Shown here in pieces: positions 11,407 to 24,900 of a stretch of 64,000 nt of DNA; position 1 is the stretch's first letter; every line of letters begins with the position of its first letter. Source of the DNA: Romanomermis culicivorax. Its lineage: Eukaryota > Nematoda > Enoplea > Mermithida > Mermithidae. The translations under genes were made by a program, and so were the position numbers. The stretch lies in the NCBI GenBank assembly GCA_963922205.1, contig CAWUHX010000027.1:1116001-1180000 (forward strand), written 5' to 3'. Below the pieces are notes generated by a model. The model was not told where the DNA came from. It saw only the letters and a program-made list of their open reading frames with translations, and searched no databases.

Positions 11407-12422
11407 CACTGTTTTTTTTTCCACGAACTTCTTTCCACAAATATGGAAAGGGTCAAATTTTTTTCCACATATGGAAAAAATTTTTCTTCGTCTTAAAATC
11501 CTAGTTTTTTCGTTTAAAAATGCTCACAGACGCTTTATCGCACTGTTTTTGAGCTTTTTCAAGCCTTCCGGTGTTTTTGGAGGTTAATTAATTAAGATTG
11601 AAAAAAATTGAAATGCTCGACTTTAAAGCCTAATCTACTAGACTAGCATTGTGGAACAAATTTTCTAGCAAACTATCCAAGAGCATAATTGACTTTGAAT
11701 TAAATGAAAAATCGATGGTCAAGTCCTCTATGATGGCAAGTGAAAGCCCAAAAAAGATGGTAATCTTTCCGGCGCAAAGCGCCGGAAAACTTTTTGGGTA
11801 TATTGACATTCTGGGACGCTGGAAAATCAATTTTCCGAAGATTTATTTCAAGAATTACATTCCAATTTTGTTTTCAAAAGTCGTAATATCTAGAATTTGA
11901 CTTGAAAAATTTTAATATCTGTAATTTATTTGTAAACTCTCATGAACTTGGTCGAAAATATATAAGTAAGAAGAGTATAAATTTCCGAAAGATATTTCCA
12001 TGAAGCTTTTGAATTGATTTTACGTTAGCAAAGAAATAATCGGATTAAAAAGCATAGAGACTTGATGTATTGATCTTTCTCATAAGGAAAAAATGCGAAT
12101 CTTCCTTAAATATCATGAAGATTACCAATTAAAACATGAGATAATACGTTCAAGATGATCAAAACTATTATAGATCAAGTGATAGATGAAGGTAGACATG
12201 ATAAAAGCCGCGCCTGAGCTACTGAATAAATAATGATGATTATTAAAGTTATAACCGGCGCGAAGCGCCGGAAAATTTTGAGATTTGGACCTCCCAAAAT
12301 GCATCTTTTCAATATGAAACCCCCAAATTTTTCATCCACATTTGTGGAAAGACCTCAAAAATTTTTTCCACACTCCAGATTTCTTTTCCACATTATAGTG
12401 CAAATGTGGGAAAAAAACAGTG
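11407..12422. mobile_element. 1.0 kb non-autonomous element with CACTGTTTTTTTCCAC ends
   Basis: Both ends read CACTGTTTTTTTCC(C)AC inward. They are flanked by a perfect 8-bp duplication ATGCAGCT (11399-11406 and 12423-12430). Internal hallmarks are CCACAAATATGGAAA palindromes near each end and a GGCGCGAAGCGCCGG hairpin. Related copies are at 13905-14765 and 28405-30140. No transposase frame is visible. The 8-bp duplication points to a hAT- or P-type mover. Confidence 0.85.
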
Positions 12423-12430
12423 ATGCAGCT

Positions 12431-12936
12431 TGCTTCAATTAATTTGTCAAACTTTTGACCTAAGACTTTTTCGCAGTTTGGTATGCTTCCCGTGAGAAAA
12501 TTTTTATTGTGCTATGCTATTGACACGATGTTTTTGCCACTTTTGGCCTCCCCAACCAAATATCCGTCTACAAAAAAACACTGATCCGATCGGACGAATA
12601 AAAGTTTGACGATTAGTTGTCCGTTCTCTCAAAATCTAAAACTTACTCTTCACTCAGTGGCAAAAGTTCTGGCATCGTTGACTAAATAGTAAAATCTAAA
12701 TTCAATCAAAATTGATGTTGTATGTTGAGTATTGACCCGCCGAATTGAAATTTTTCAAGGTGGCGTCGGCTTTCTTTATAAAAATAAAACTTGGGATCGA
12801 TCTCAGTACAGTAAAATCTCTGCTCGTTGTGCTCACAGAAAATTCTACCAGTCTGTACGTTTTTTGGAACTTCGTATAATGACACAAAGGAGAAATCATC
12901 ATATTGGTAACAAAAACAATTTAAAATTATATTCCA
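12431..12936. other. Rhomboid 3' flank, repeat fragments only
   Basis: About 12455-12570 resembles 28265-28390 (AACTTTTGACCTAAGACTTT-like sequence followed by a TTTTTGGCCTC-like stretch), so it is probably a truncated repeat. The remainder holds the putative 3' UTR of the rhomboid gene; no other gene was seen. Confidence 0.4.
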
Positions 12937-15900
12937 TCATTTTAATGTATAATTACATCTATACTGTAGGCTTATATAATCACCGTCATCCTGAACGGGC
13001 AAAATAACGTTCAAACAGACTAAAGCGGAAAACAAAACGACAAAAATCACGAAAGTTAAAGAACGACATACGACTTTGTAAATTTTGAACGACCGATAAT
13101 CGGCGCAAAAGGAAATTTTTTGCAAAAAAAGCGCTAGACCGATCGTTCCGGCGGCCAAAAGCCCGCCCAAATGACCGCAGAAGGAAATTTGATCGCAAAA
13201 AGTTAAACGTCGGTAGGCGGCCATGGATAAATCGGCGCCCAGAAACAGGATCAAAAGGACAGAATGCGACCAGCGCCTTTTCATATCGCACCAATTCTAA
13301 AAATAAACTAGGATGCAAAAACTCTACGCTTGCTTTTCCTTCCTTCCTATCCTCCTTCCTTCCTTCCTTCCTTCCTTCCTTCCTTCCTTCCTTCTTTCCT
13401 TCCTTCCTTCCTTACTTTCTTCCTTCCTTCCTTCCTTCCCTCCCTCCCTCCCTCCTTCCTTCCTTCCTTCCTTCCCTCCTTCCCTCCTTCCCTCCTTCCT
13501 TCATGCCTTCCTTGTTGTCATCTTGAACTTACTTTCACAAAATTAACGACATGAACAATAAGTAACGCGTAACAGCCACCGGAAGCACCGACTAGCGCGG
13601 CTTTTGGGTCACAGATTGGCAGTAAAAGAGCAGCTGGACAAAGAAAAATTGTTGTACAATAATCCGACATTTATCTTCTTGGGATAATTTTGGTCAGTCT
13701 CTGTAAATTCTGCCTTTGCCCGTCCCAGCCACCGGGTCTATTTAGCCACCTGTGTTGACTTAGAAACGAAGTTTTACTAATGCAGTGTCGATTCAGCCAT
13801 TGAGACTTGGCTCAGTAGTCATGAATGCGTTTTAGTTACTGCCTCTATCCCACCACTGCGTTTACTTCATGAAATGAAATGAATGCGCATCGGAGAAGGA
13901 TGAATTCCCTTTTTTTCACGAACTTCTTTCCACAAATGTGGAAAGAGGTCAAACTTTTTTCCACGTGTGGAAAATTTTTTTGGCGATAAGTTTTGGTCTT
14001 AAAAATCCTATGAGTTACTAAAGAAACACGTAAATATATGACTAGAAATTACAGCGAAACGCCTCATCCCACTGTTTTTTCCGGCCGGCCTTTCCCCAAA
14101 CAGGGGATAGGGTCAAAATTTTTTTATCCATTTTCTAGAACTCGTTGTTCGCTAAAAAGTGCTCATAGGCGCTTTATTTTAGTGTTTTTTGAGCTTTTTA
14201 AAACATTCTTATAATCATTCTGACCGTATATCTCAAAAGTTAGATTTGAATTTTGTGTTCATAAATTGTAATTTCTAGAAATTAACCATTTGAAAAATTT
14301 TAAAACCACTAATTTGTTCGTAACCTTTCATAAATTTGGCCGAAAAGCTATGAGTCAGAAGCGTATAAATTTTTCAAAAATACTTCCATGAAGCTTTTGA
14401 ATTCAATTTATGTTAAGAAAGGAACAAACACTTCAAAAAGTTAAGAAAATTGGCGTGTTGATCTTTCTCAAAAAATGTATGAAGGAAAAAATGCGGATTT
14501 TCATTAAGTATAAAGGCCAATTAAACATAAGATAATACGTTTAAGATGATGAAAAAAGATTGAATGATAAGTGAAGGTAGACATGCTAAAAGCCGCGCCT
14601 GAGCTTGGTAATAAATAATAATGATTATTAAAGATTTGGACCTTCTAAAATGCACCAAAATGCATTTTTTCTAAATAAAACCTTAAATTTTTTTCCACAT
14701 TTGTGGAAAGACCTCAAAAATTTTTTCAACATTCCAGAATTTTTTCCACATTATAGTGCATGAATTTAAATGCTGACAAAGGGATGCAAGTGGCTACTTT
14801 TGGCTACTTTATATAACACGCCCTCTCGTGTTGAACATCAATAAAAATTGAGCATACTACTCTGCTTAAAGCCTTTTGGTAAAACTATGATGCGAGAACC
14901 CGTTTCAGAAATGAACAATTCCGGTCAAGTTAATCGTGTATCGACAAGATATATGAAAACGTAAATGAATGGAGATCAAAAAACAATGCTTTGATTGTTT
15001 TTTGTTTTTGATTGTAAATGAATGGAGATCAAAAAACAATGCTTTGATTGTTTTTTGTTTTTGATTGTTTTTCAATGGACATTTTCGCCAAGTTTTATGC
15101 GCAACTTAAACCAACTTCCATGCGTAACATTCCCAAATTTTATGGAAGTCAACCCCTCCCCTTCATACATTCCGATCGAGCAAAGTGTTTCCATTTTTCT
15201 TTCATCTGAGCTTATTTATAACTCCTGAATTTTTGATATATATTTTGAATGGCTGAATCGATTCAGTGGATGAGATTATACAGTTGGCTGGAACAGTCCG
15301 GTTGCTCAATCGACACTCCATATATGGAAAAAACAATGGCGCAGTCAATTTAGTGGCTCAAATAACATGATACCTGAAAATGAACAATTTAGACTACAGC
15401 AAACAAAATTGCCACAGAATTCTATGCTCTTTCCATACCTCCCAAAACTCCCGTTATGTACAAAAGGACGACACGCCAGAAATTATGCACAATTTCGTAC
15501 GGTAGCCCGACGGAGATTTGTACAAAAACGTTGCCAGCAACGTGAAGAAACCTGCGGAAAAGCGAAAGTGGATGATCCATAAGACAAAATCGCTTGGGCG
15601 AAAATCTTACTGTAGCTTTCTGTGCCGACATTTCAAAGAAGGCTATAACTGGCTTATTTACAATAGACCATATCTGGGATCTTTGGCACTTTCACAAACT
15701 GGGAGCCATTTTCATCAAAGAGACTTGAGCTCTAGCTTAAGTTGTATCTTAACTCTATAAGTCATACTTTTGGAGTAAGGTGCACCTCAGCTGCAGCTCA
15801 ACTCGTACACACACAAAACATATCGGCAAAAATAAGCTGCAGCTGAGCTGCATCTTAACAACAATGATATAACATATCAAGTTGAGCTACAACATAAGCT

Positions 15901-18900
15901 GCAGCCCGGCAAGAGCTTAGGTCTATTGATGGAATTTGCCCCAAGTTTTTCGAGAACCAAAGTGTAGTTGATCAAGATTGAATCAAACTGAATTTTCAGC
16001 TCACAATAACATTTTCAGGCCTAAAATTTCGTATAATAGGATCTACTACTCGAGGAATGATCATTCGATTATTAATGAACTATTGAACACACAAATCTCA
16101 CCCTGAATGAATCAAGATGTAGGAAATATATCGCCAAAAATCGGTTCTCCGATATGATAAGAAAACTAATTTATGCACAATTTTGTCCTTCACAGTTTCG
16201 TTATAACATCCCGGACAACCTTCCCATAAATTGAACTCGTAATTCCTGACAACCAAAATAACGTAAGCCAAAATCTAAAAATTATGCAAATTATGGCGGA
16301 AATCGGGAATTTGTACGTAATTTTTTGCGATTAACTTGTACAAAACTCAAACTAATGAAAAATATGGGCGGCGGGAGGCATATTTTTTCATTCAATTTTT
16401 CGTAGACGTTTTCGCATTCTTGTTCGGGGAGAACTACGCCGATAATACTGTACACAAATTTTTGCCACAATGAACTACCGTAATCGGGTTTTGTTATCTG
16501 AAAAAATTCAAAATAGGTAAGTGGAAAATGAAAAATCAAGACAAACATAAAGAAAACAGATAAAAATTCAGGAAAACTAGGTTAAAAGAAGAAGAAAAAG
16601 ATGAAAAATGGAAAAAAATAAAGGTTGGAACAATAAGAAACAATAAATTACTAATGAAAGAAAAACAAAAGAAAAGCGAGCGCAGAGGAATGTAAAAAAC
16701 AACGAGTCAATTAAAAGGGCAAATAAAAAAAGAGAAACAACTCTAAAGTATAAAAACTAATAGGAGAAACACAAATCAACAAAAAACAAAGACGTATTCA
16801 TAATAGAAAAACCAGTTTATAGAAAGAAAAAGAAGCAAAATAAAAAAACAAAAGCAAAAATAAATAGAAATAAGAGAGTATAGGCATTAAATAAAAACAA
16901 GAGTTGATGAAAGAAAAAAGAGGAACGGATAAAGAAAGAAAGCAAGAAGCTAGTGGAAAAAAGAACAAAAAAAGAAACAAACGGAGAAGTAACTACACGA
17001 AAAACATGTATGTAACCTTTTTCTTTGAAATACTGTCAGATAATATTGTTGGTTTGGAAGAGCAAACATTATTGTTTTAAAAAATGGGGTCGGTTTTCAG
17101 TTGGCTCATACTGCCCATTTTACTCATACCTGAAACAAAGTGTCACCTCCCGGACGATATACGTCATTGCATTTTGTATGAGTATGATTTAGGCAGAACT
17201 GCAACTAAGGCAACAAGAAAAATTTAAAAAAAAGAAAAAAAACAGTGGGACCTCGATCCAAAAGCAACCACAAAGGAAATAGCTGAAATTCTTCCCATTA
17301 CCCACAGTACTACTGAAAATTGAATGAAGCAGATGAACAAGGTGTGCAAGCTCCAAACGTGGGTCACTCAAAAGTTGAGTGATCATGCTATGCAACAGCA
17401 TCTTATCATTTCCATGTAATCATTTTCACGGTACAAAATCGAGCCTTTCCTTGATTGAATCATCACTGGAGATGAAAAGTGGGTTGTGTATGTTAACACC
17501 ATCTGGAGGCGACGACTGGTCAGCAAAGGCTCTAAACCAAATACCATGGCCCGATCTACACCCACACAAGGTCATGTTATGTATCTGGTGGTCAACTCAG
17601 GAGATTGTCCACTTTGAGTTGCCTCCATCTGTACAAAATACCTTGATTCAAAAACAGCGGGCATTTGTGAACCACAAAAGAGTACTTGTGCTCTGCGACA
17701 ATGCTGTCCATACACTACTGCCATTGTCCAGGTAAAAATCCAGGAATTAAATTGCGAGTTGTTACCCCATCCATCATATTCACCGGACATTGCACTATCT
17801 GATTATTATTTGTTCCGGTCATTGCAGAATAGCCTCATTGATGTGGAGTTTGAAAACAATGACCTGGGGCCAATTTGAAAGTTCGGCTAAAAAAGCGACG
17901 CATAATCAAAAGAAGTGAGCGTCAGCAATGAGCAGAGGACCTCCACCTCCTGCCATCCAACAAATAACGAAATTTTTTCTAGTCGATAAACCACTACTAA
18001 TGACTGAAAAAATTGATAATCGAACGAAAAGTTTTTAAATAAAATCCGCGCAATGCGCTCTGGAAACATTTTCTTCACACGAAAAGTTGAGGTGCAGCTC
18101 AGCTGCAGCTTAACTCCTTCACAAAACATATCGAGAAAGTTAAGCTGCAGCTTAAGCTGTAGCTTAACTGTACATGTTATAGCATTGGTGTTAACGAGCA
18201 GCTCAGCTGTAGCTTAACTTTCTCGACATGTTTTGTGTATGAGTTAAGCTACAGCTGAGCTGCAGCTTAACGACAATGGTATAACATATAGAGTTAAGCT
18301 GTCGCTTAAGCTGCAGCTCAGATGGAGCTTAAGTCGCTTTGTTGAAACCGGCCCCATGTCGAAACGTTCATTCAGAACATTTTCGATTCAAAGCCTCAAG
18401 CCTTTTATTATGCATGGATTGCAAAGCTACCTGCAAAATGGCAAAGTGTGATCGATAGTAATGGGGCATATTTTGATGATTAAATCATGCTCCATGCAAA
18501 TGTAATAAAACTTTGAAAATGTAGTTAAATTTTCGACATTACTTTCTTGCCAAAGGTATAGAACTGGAAAGCTAGTACTTTTTCATATTTTTTCGATAAC
18601 AAAACCATTTGCCATATTTGGAGTGGAAATTTGTGAACATACTCAACTGAATTTGAACATTTTTCAGGCTGCAAAATCCTATAGTCTATTTTTCTTTAGT
18701 ACAACAGTAGAAATCAAATTTCATATTTCTACCATTTTCATGGGACTGAAAATTTTTGAACATACTCAACTAGCATGTAACAATTTTTGAGAAAAATTTC
18801 AAAGCCGGTGGAAGCGGTTATTTTTAACATTTTTCAATTTACAAGCAATTTATAAAAAATGGACTATGATTACTACATAGAGAAGACTTTGTGTGAATGT

Positions 18901-21900
18901 CACTTTCGAATTTAGAAGCATTCTATTAAGATGAATTGTATATAGTTGTTTATCTTTTGGAACTTATCAAAACAAAAATGTAATTATAGAAAAACAAAGA
19001 GGAAGGAAAATAGGCCGAAATTAAATGAAACCAATAAAAACGAGAAAAAAAGAAATTGACCAAACAGAAACGAAACGAAAAATAACAAACAAAAAAACAA
19101 CGACGACGTAAAAAATAACCTAACATGCCACATAACAGAGAAAAATCAGAAATTGTCATATTGCGTTGACGTCATTTTATGTTCCTCCGAAAAATCTTTC
19201 AAGAATAAGTTAGGCGAACTGACCAACATCTTTTAAACTTTTTCGAAAAAAATTAACGTTCCCTTCCAAATTTCTATTTTTATTGCCCAATTATCGCGGA
19301 ATGAATGAATAAAAAAACAACAAAGAAATCCTAGAAAGAAAAAGGAACAAAAACAAAAACAAAAAATACTAAAGTTACCGCTCTAACGAATTCGTTATAG
19401 TCCAAACGGCCGTCGTGATTGTCGTCCAATTTTTTGTAAGTTTTGCATAATCGTCTTTGCTGTTTGGTGGTCAATTCGTCGTGGATGTCGGCTAAAACTA
19501 GCGATCGACGGAGTTCGCTCAAAGCAATGTAACCGTCGCGATCCAAATCGAGCTAATAAAGCAAAAGAAAAAACTGAGGGTACTGCTTGTCAATTTTTAG
19601 GCATGATGAGCAAGTACAGAGGATTATGTAGTGCTACATTTTTTTACTGCGCTTACTGTATTATTTTTATCCTTCACTCCTTGGGTACGCTTGCAAGTTG
19701 CAAGTTTACAATCTTGAATGATGTATATTGTAAACTGTTGTATGGCTTTTGCGATACAACATTAACAATTTACACTGAAATCAGCATTAACATATTTCAC
19801 TTTCTTCTTACTAATAATTATAATAAAATGACCATACATGTTGTTGGGAGGGGGGATTAGCTAGGTTTTTATTCGATTTTGGTTTTTATTTTTTGTTCTT
19901 TTGTATTATTTTTTATCTATTTTTTATTTTCTTTTTTTTATTGTTCATTTTTTTCCTGACCGAGTAAATTATAGGAATGTGAGAAGGGTCAGCCACGAAT
20001 TTTTTCCAAAAGTACTCAGAACTCGGTCAAAATTGATCGGAAGGCTCAAAAATTTCGTTCTGAGATATTGCTGTTTTTTCAGTTCTAACAGGAAACAATA
20101 AACTTTTTTACTAATATTTTCAACATTTTTGCATGAAATTTCTAAGTTTTAATGTGAAAATGCAAAAATCCCCAAAAAATGGAAATTCTGACGGGGATCA
20201 GGCAGGTTTTCGCCCTGTGTCAGAATCTTGAAAACTCTCCCCAAGAACATGTATGGTCCTGACATGTTCTTGGGAGGGTCCTGACCATACATGCACGTGG
20301 GGGTTGTTTGGGGGGGTTTTGACCCCCAGCAGACTTTAATTGACCCCCAGCAGATTCTTGCTGACCCCCAGCAGATTTGACCACCCCAGCAATGATCCAG
20401 AAGATGACAAAGGAAAATGAGCAAGTGAGAAGAGAAAGTCATTATAAAAATAGGAATGATGCTGTAGTTGAACAATTTTTCTAAATAAAGCATACTAAGT
20501 TCAAAAAAGTAACATTAAAACTTTAAAAAGTGCAGTATAGGCAAATAATTTCCCATATCTGACTAATATAAAATAAAGAATATGCTGCTTGGATATTAGA
20601 AGACCTATCGAAGATCTTTTTTCGTTATCAGGAACAAAAAAAAATTTGTATTCCACCCCCTGTCCTAGCTGACCCACCGCAGAATTTCTATGCTGTGCAT
20701 GTATGGTCCTGACCCTAGTCAGAAGCCTGGCTAATCCCCTCCAGAATTTATATTTTTTGGAATTTTTATACCACGAAATGTGGGAGTGAATTTTTTTCGA
20801 AATAAATGCTGCAAACAAATATACTAAGCGTAAATAGATTTATGGAAAAATTTTATTTTAAAATTTAAAATTTTAAATTTATTTAAAAAATTTTTAATTT
20901 ACTCAAAAATTTTAAATTTTAAATTCATTTGAAAACTTTAAATTTTAAATTTATCTAAAAATTTTAAATTTATTTAAAAATTTTAAATTTATTTAAAAAA
21001 TTTTTAATTTATTTAAAAATTTCAAAATTATTTTAAAATTTCAAATTTATTTTAAAAATTTTATCTAATTTAACTTTTAAAATAGTTCAGTGCTTTTTGA
21101 GGACTTGATTATATAAAGACTTGGAAATGTCATGTAAAAATGTTAAAATGTTTAAAAAAATGTTTAAACAATAAAGAAAAAAGTTCAATTTTTTGTTCGA
21201 ACTGAAAGAGCGCACTGAGAAACATCTACTAAGGAAGTTTTACAGCATTCTGATCACTTCTGAACAAAAAATTGAGCCTGATCTCTTCAAAAAATTTTCA
21301 TGCTGTACCTGTATGACGCTGACCATATGCAATCTCAAACATAGGTCTACACTTCACGAAAATTTGCAACTGTATAATAAGTAAAGTAACATAAGAACTG
21401 GAAGTTTGGTTCATGGGAATTTTTACAGGGGTCTAAGGCTCATGTTGTGCTACTTGTTTACCGTAATCGGACATACTAGGCGATTTTAACATAGTGTAGC
21501 GTATATTATGCAAATTTTAGTGTAAAGAGTGTCTCCAAAACGCATGAATTTTTTGTTGCTGTTGTAAACTGACGTCAAAAATCTGTGAATTCACCGTTCA
21601 CCTTGAGAAATTTATGATCTACTTTTAAATAATAAACTGGAAAGCAAGAACTATCTCATATTTTTACGATTTTCTGCTCAACCATGTCAGTTGGGACTGG
21701 AAATTTGCAGGGTAAGGTAAAGTTCTAGGGTAAGCAATTTTTACGAAAGCATGATTTTATGTCATTTTCAGTATAAAAGAATTTCAAAATTCAGAGAAGA
21801 TCTTATGATAAGTTTTCGCGAAAACGTTTAATATTTTTTTGTTTTTTTTACGCAGTTCTCCCTGGTCTGATTACAAAACGTGCCTGCTGACGTCAAATGT

Positions 21901-24900
21901 TCTCAACTAAATGCATTTCACGATATTCTGTTAGTTGTTCATCGTAGCTCTATGACTATAGTCAATGCATGTCAGAATGGCAGATGCGGCGAAGCGTTGA
22001 AAGTAAGTTCAATTCGAAAAACTTTAGGCTTATTACTGTAATGAAAGAGGAAAACTTTATCGTCCATCAGCGACAAACACAAATTGCTCCAATAGCCGAG
22101 TCGAATGCACATAAGGTGTCAGAAAAAGTTCTATCTAAATCAAAAATGGAAGACCAAAATGTCGTTTTTTGATTTTGGCCCTTCTTTTGTGGTAAGAAAA
22201 TTCATATTTTTCTACAGTATAAAGTTGTTTATTCAATAAAAATTGTGTCTCAAATTGAACCAACTTTTTCTTGTCGCTGCATCTGTTATTTCAAGTAAAT
22301 GGGCTACAGCCGAGGATACAGTTTAAAGCGTCAAAGCATCAAAGGACTATGAAATATGAGACTGAAATTTACACATTATTTGAGCAAAAAATCTGAAAGA
22401 CGGCTCACGCGTCTCATTTTGAAATGATCGATGCAGCGATTCCATGAAAGTAAGTTCGATACAGAAAAAAATAGTAAGCTTATTACTGTAATCAATGGAA
22501 AAAAATTTCGTCAGTGAGCGGCAGGGAGGACAGCTGAAAATTTTTTTCAACAACCTGGTTTCTCGAGTAGCACTGAGATATCGACACAGAGGTGGTGGAT
22601 AAGCATGATGTTTTTTCAATGATTTTGGCTTTTCCATTCTCATGAAGAAATTCAGCATTTTTCTACAGTATGAAGGTATCAATCAAAAATTTAGCATCAA
22701 ATCGGACGTACTTAAATTAAATGGTCTAATCAGTTTTACGCAGTGAGTATTGTTCATATCATTCACAAGAACAATGTGGTGGAGGTTAACCCTTAATCAA
22801 TTTTCTAGTACTTATGTTTTTGATCGTTTTCGAAACTGTTGATTGAACTTGGGGTCCAGAATTCTCGGTAACTGTAGAGAATGCTTTATCAAACATTTCT
22901 GAACAACTTTCAACCCTTCGCGATCTCATATCTCAAGACATCATCAGAAAACTGGGATGTGGGACAGGATGTCCCAACACACTTTCATTAATTGTGGCGT
23001 GATATATTGCATATAAGAACGGTTGTTTTTTCCCCACGTCATTCTTTCATATGGAATTCATGGCCACTGCTATTAGAACATTCGGTGCTGAGATCCTAAT
23101 TTGCATATTCAAAGTTTTTTAAGAACAGTCATATCTTCAATGTAAATATCGAATTCTCTTAAAAAAATTTTTTCGAAAATACGTCATGAAAAATACCTTT
23201 GAAATAAAATTACAGCAAAAACCCTATACGAAAAAATTTTCGAGTGCATAGCCAAAATTTGGATTAAAAAGGCATGCCTGTTTTAATGGTTAAGCAAATT
23301 TTAACAATCACCCTTCCATAAAATACATCATCTTGTTATTGAATAAATCAAAACGGGATCTGCCGATTGACGTTCAATTAAGTAGAAAAAAAAATTCCTT
23401 TCCGTCTTGAAAAATCACTATCTGCATATAGTATTGGTTCCGGATGAGAGGAACAAAAATTAAAACATCAATCAAAACTTCAAAGACATCATCTACATGT
23501 TGTCTAGGTTCTGGATGAGAGAAAGAGAAAAATTAAAAAATTAATCAAAAGCCCACGCCCGATGACGGCATGTGAAAATTTGATACATGGTGACAAACAT
23601 AGTAAGTTACCAAAAATTGACAAATCAAAGTCAAAATTCACGGGCTTGTGTATAAGGAAAAATTTACCAGAATAGTAAACATAAGAAAAATGGTCTACAT
23701 GTGAAAATTCACATTTACATTCTGTTCATTCCCAGGTGAGCGATTCCCAACTGAGCGATTCTCATGTGAACGAATTCCCAATTGAGCGACTTCCCAAATG
23801 AGCAATTCTCGTGTGAGCGATTCCCAATTGAGTTTTCCTCACATTTTCCTATTTTTCTTTGTATATATCTCTTTTTTCTTTCGTTCTGTGTTGCTTATGT
23901 TTTCGTTTATGTATGTTTCTGCATTTTTATCTTTTGTCTCTGCTTTCTTTCATTTTCTTTTTTCTTGCCATCTACTTTTTTCTTATTTGCTCATGAAACG
24001 ATACATTACAAAATGTCATTAAGCATAGTCTCCCGAACAATTTTTATAAAATTCGGCACGCTCTATTTCCTATATAATTTTATGCTTTGTGAATTTTAAC
24101 GTTACTTTTCATCTTAGTTTTTTGCTTTCAATCTCTCCTGATTCTTTCTTTTTTGTTTTCTTGCTGCTTTCTCTATCTTGCTTTTTTTTATCACTTTTTC
24201 ATTATTTTTCTTTTTCTAATGCTTTTCCATCTATTTTCACTTAATCTTGATGTCTTCATTTTTGTTGACGTTTCCTTTCTCTTGATGTTTTCTTTCTTCC
24301 AGCATTCTTTTGTTTGTACTTTATAGAAGATTTTTCTCACTTACAACGATGAAAGACTTAATCATGCCGAACTGTACAATAATTACACGGGAGACTACGG
24401 CTATTATGACAACTTGTTATTTCATGAGCAAAAAAGAAGAAACTAGATGACAAGAAAAACGAAAATGAAAGAAAGCAGAGACAAAAGATGAAAATGTTAA
24501 AACGTACATAGACGGAAACGTAAGTAATACGCACAGAAAACGAAAGAAAAAAGAAATACATTCAGAGAAAAATATGAGGTAAAGAAGGAAAATATGTAAA
24601 AAGTGTTATTACATTCTCGACCGCTCGTTTGGAATCGTCCAATTGGGAATTCGCTCATTTGGGAATTCGCGAATTTGGGAATTCCCTAAATTGGGAATCG
24701 CTCATTTGAGAATTCGCTCACTTGGGATTCGCTCACTTGGAAATCGCTCACTTGGAAATCGCTCACTTGGAAATCGATCACTTGAGAATACCCCATAAAA
24801 ACCTACACAAAAATTTGGTGTTCGATACGAAAACCTTGAATTTATAGACCAGCTAAATTTGACTGATTAATTTTCTAATCTAAAAGTCATGAATCGGACT

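Noticed and set aside
13313-13554. Open frames rich in Pro-Ser-Phe-Leu
   Set aside because: Translation of the (CCTT)n microsatellite in a rhomboid intron.
17379-17735. 118-codon plus-strand open frame
   Set aside because: Chance frame through the mariner relic; the transposase motifs lie in several frames with stops.
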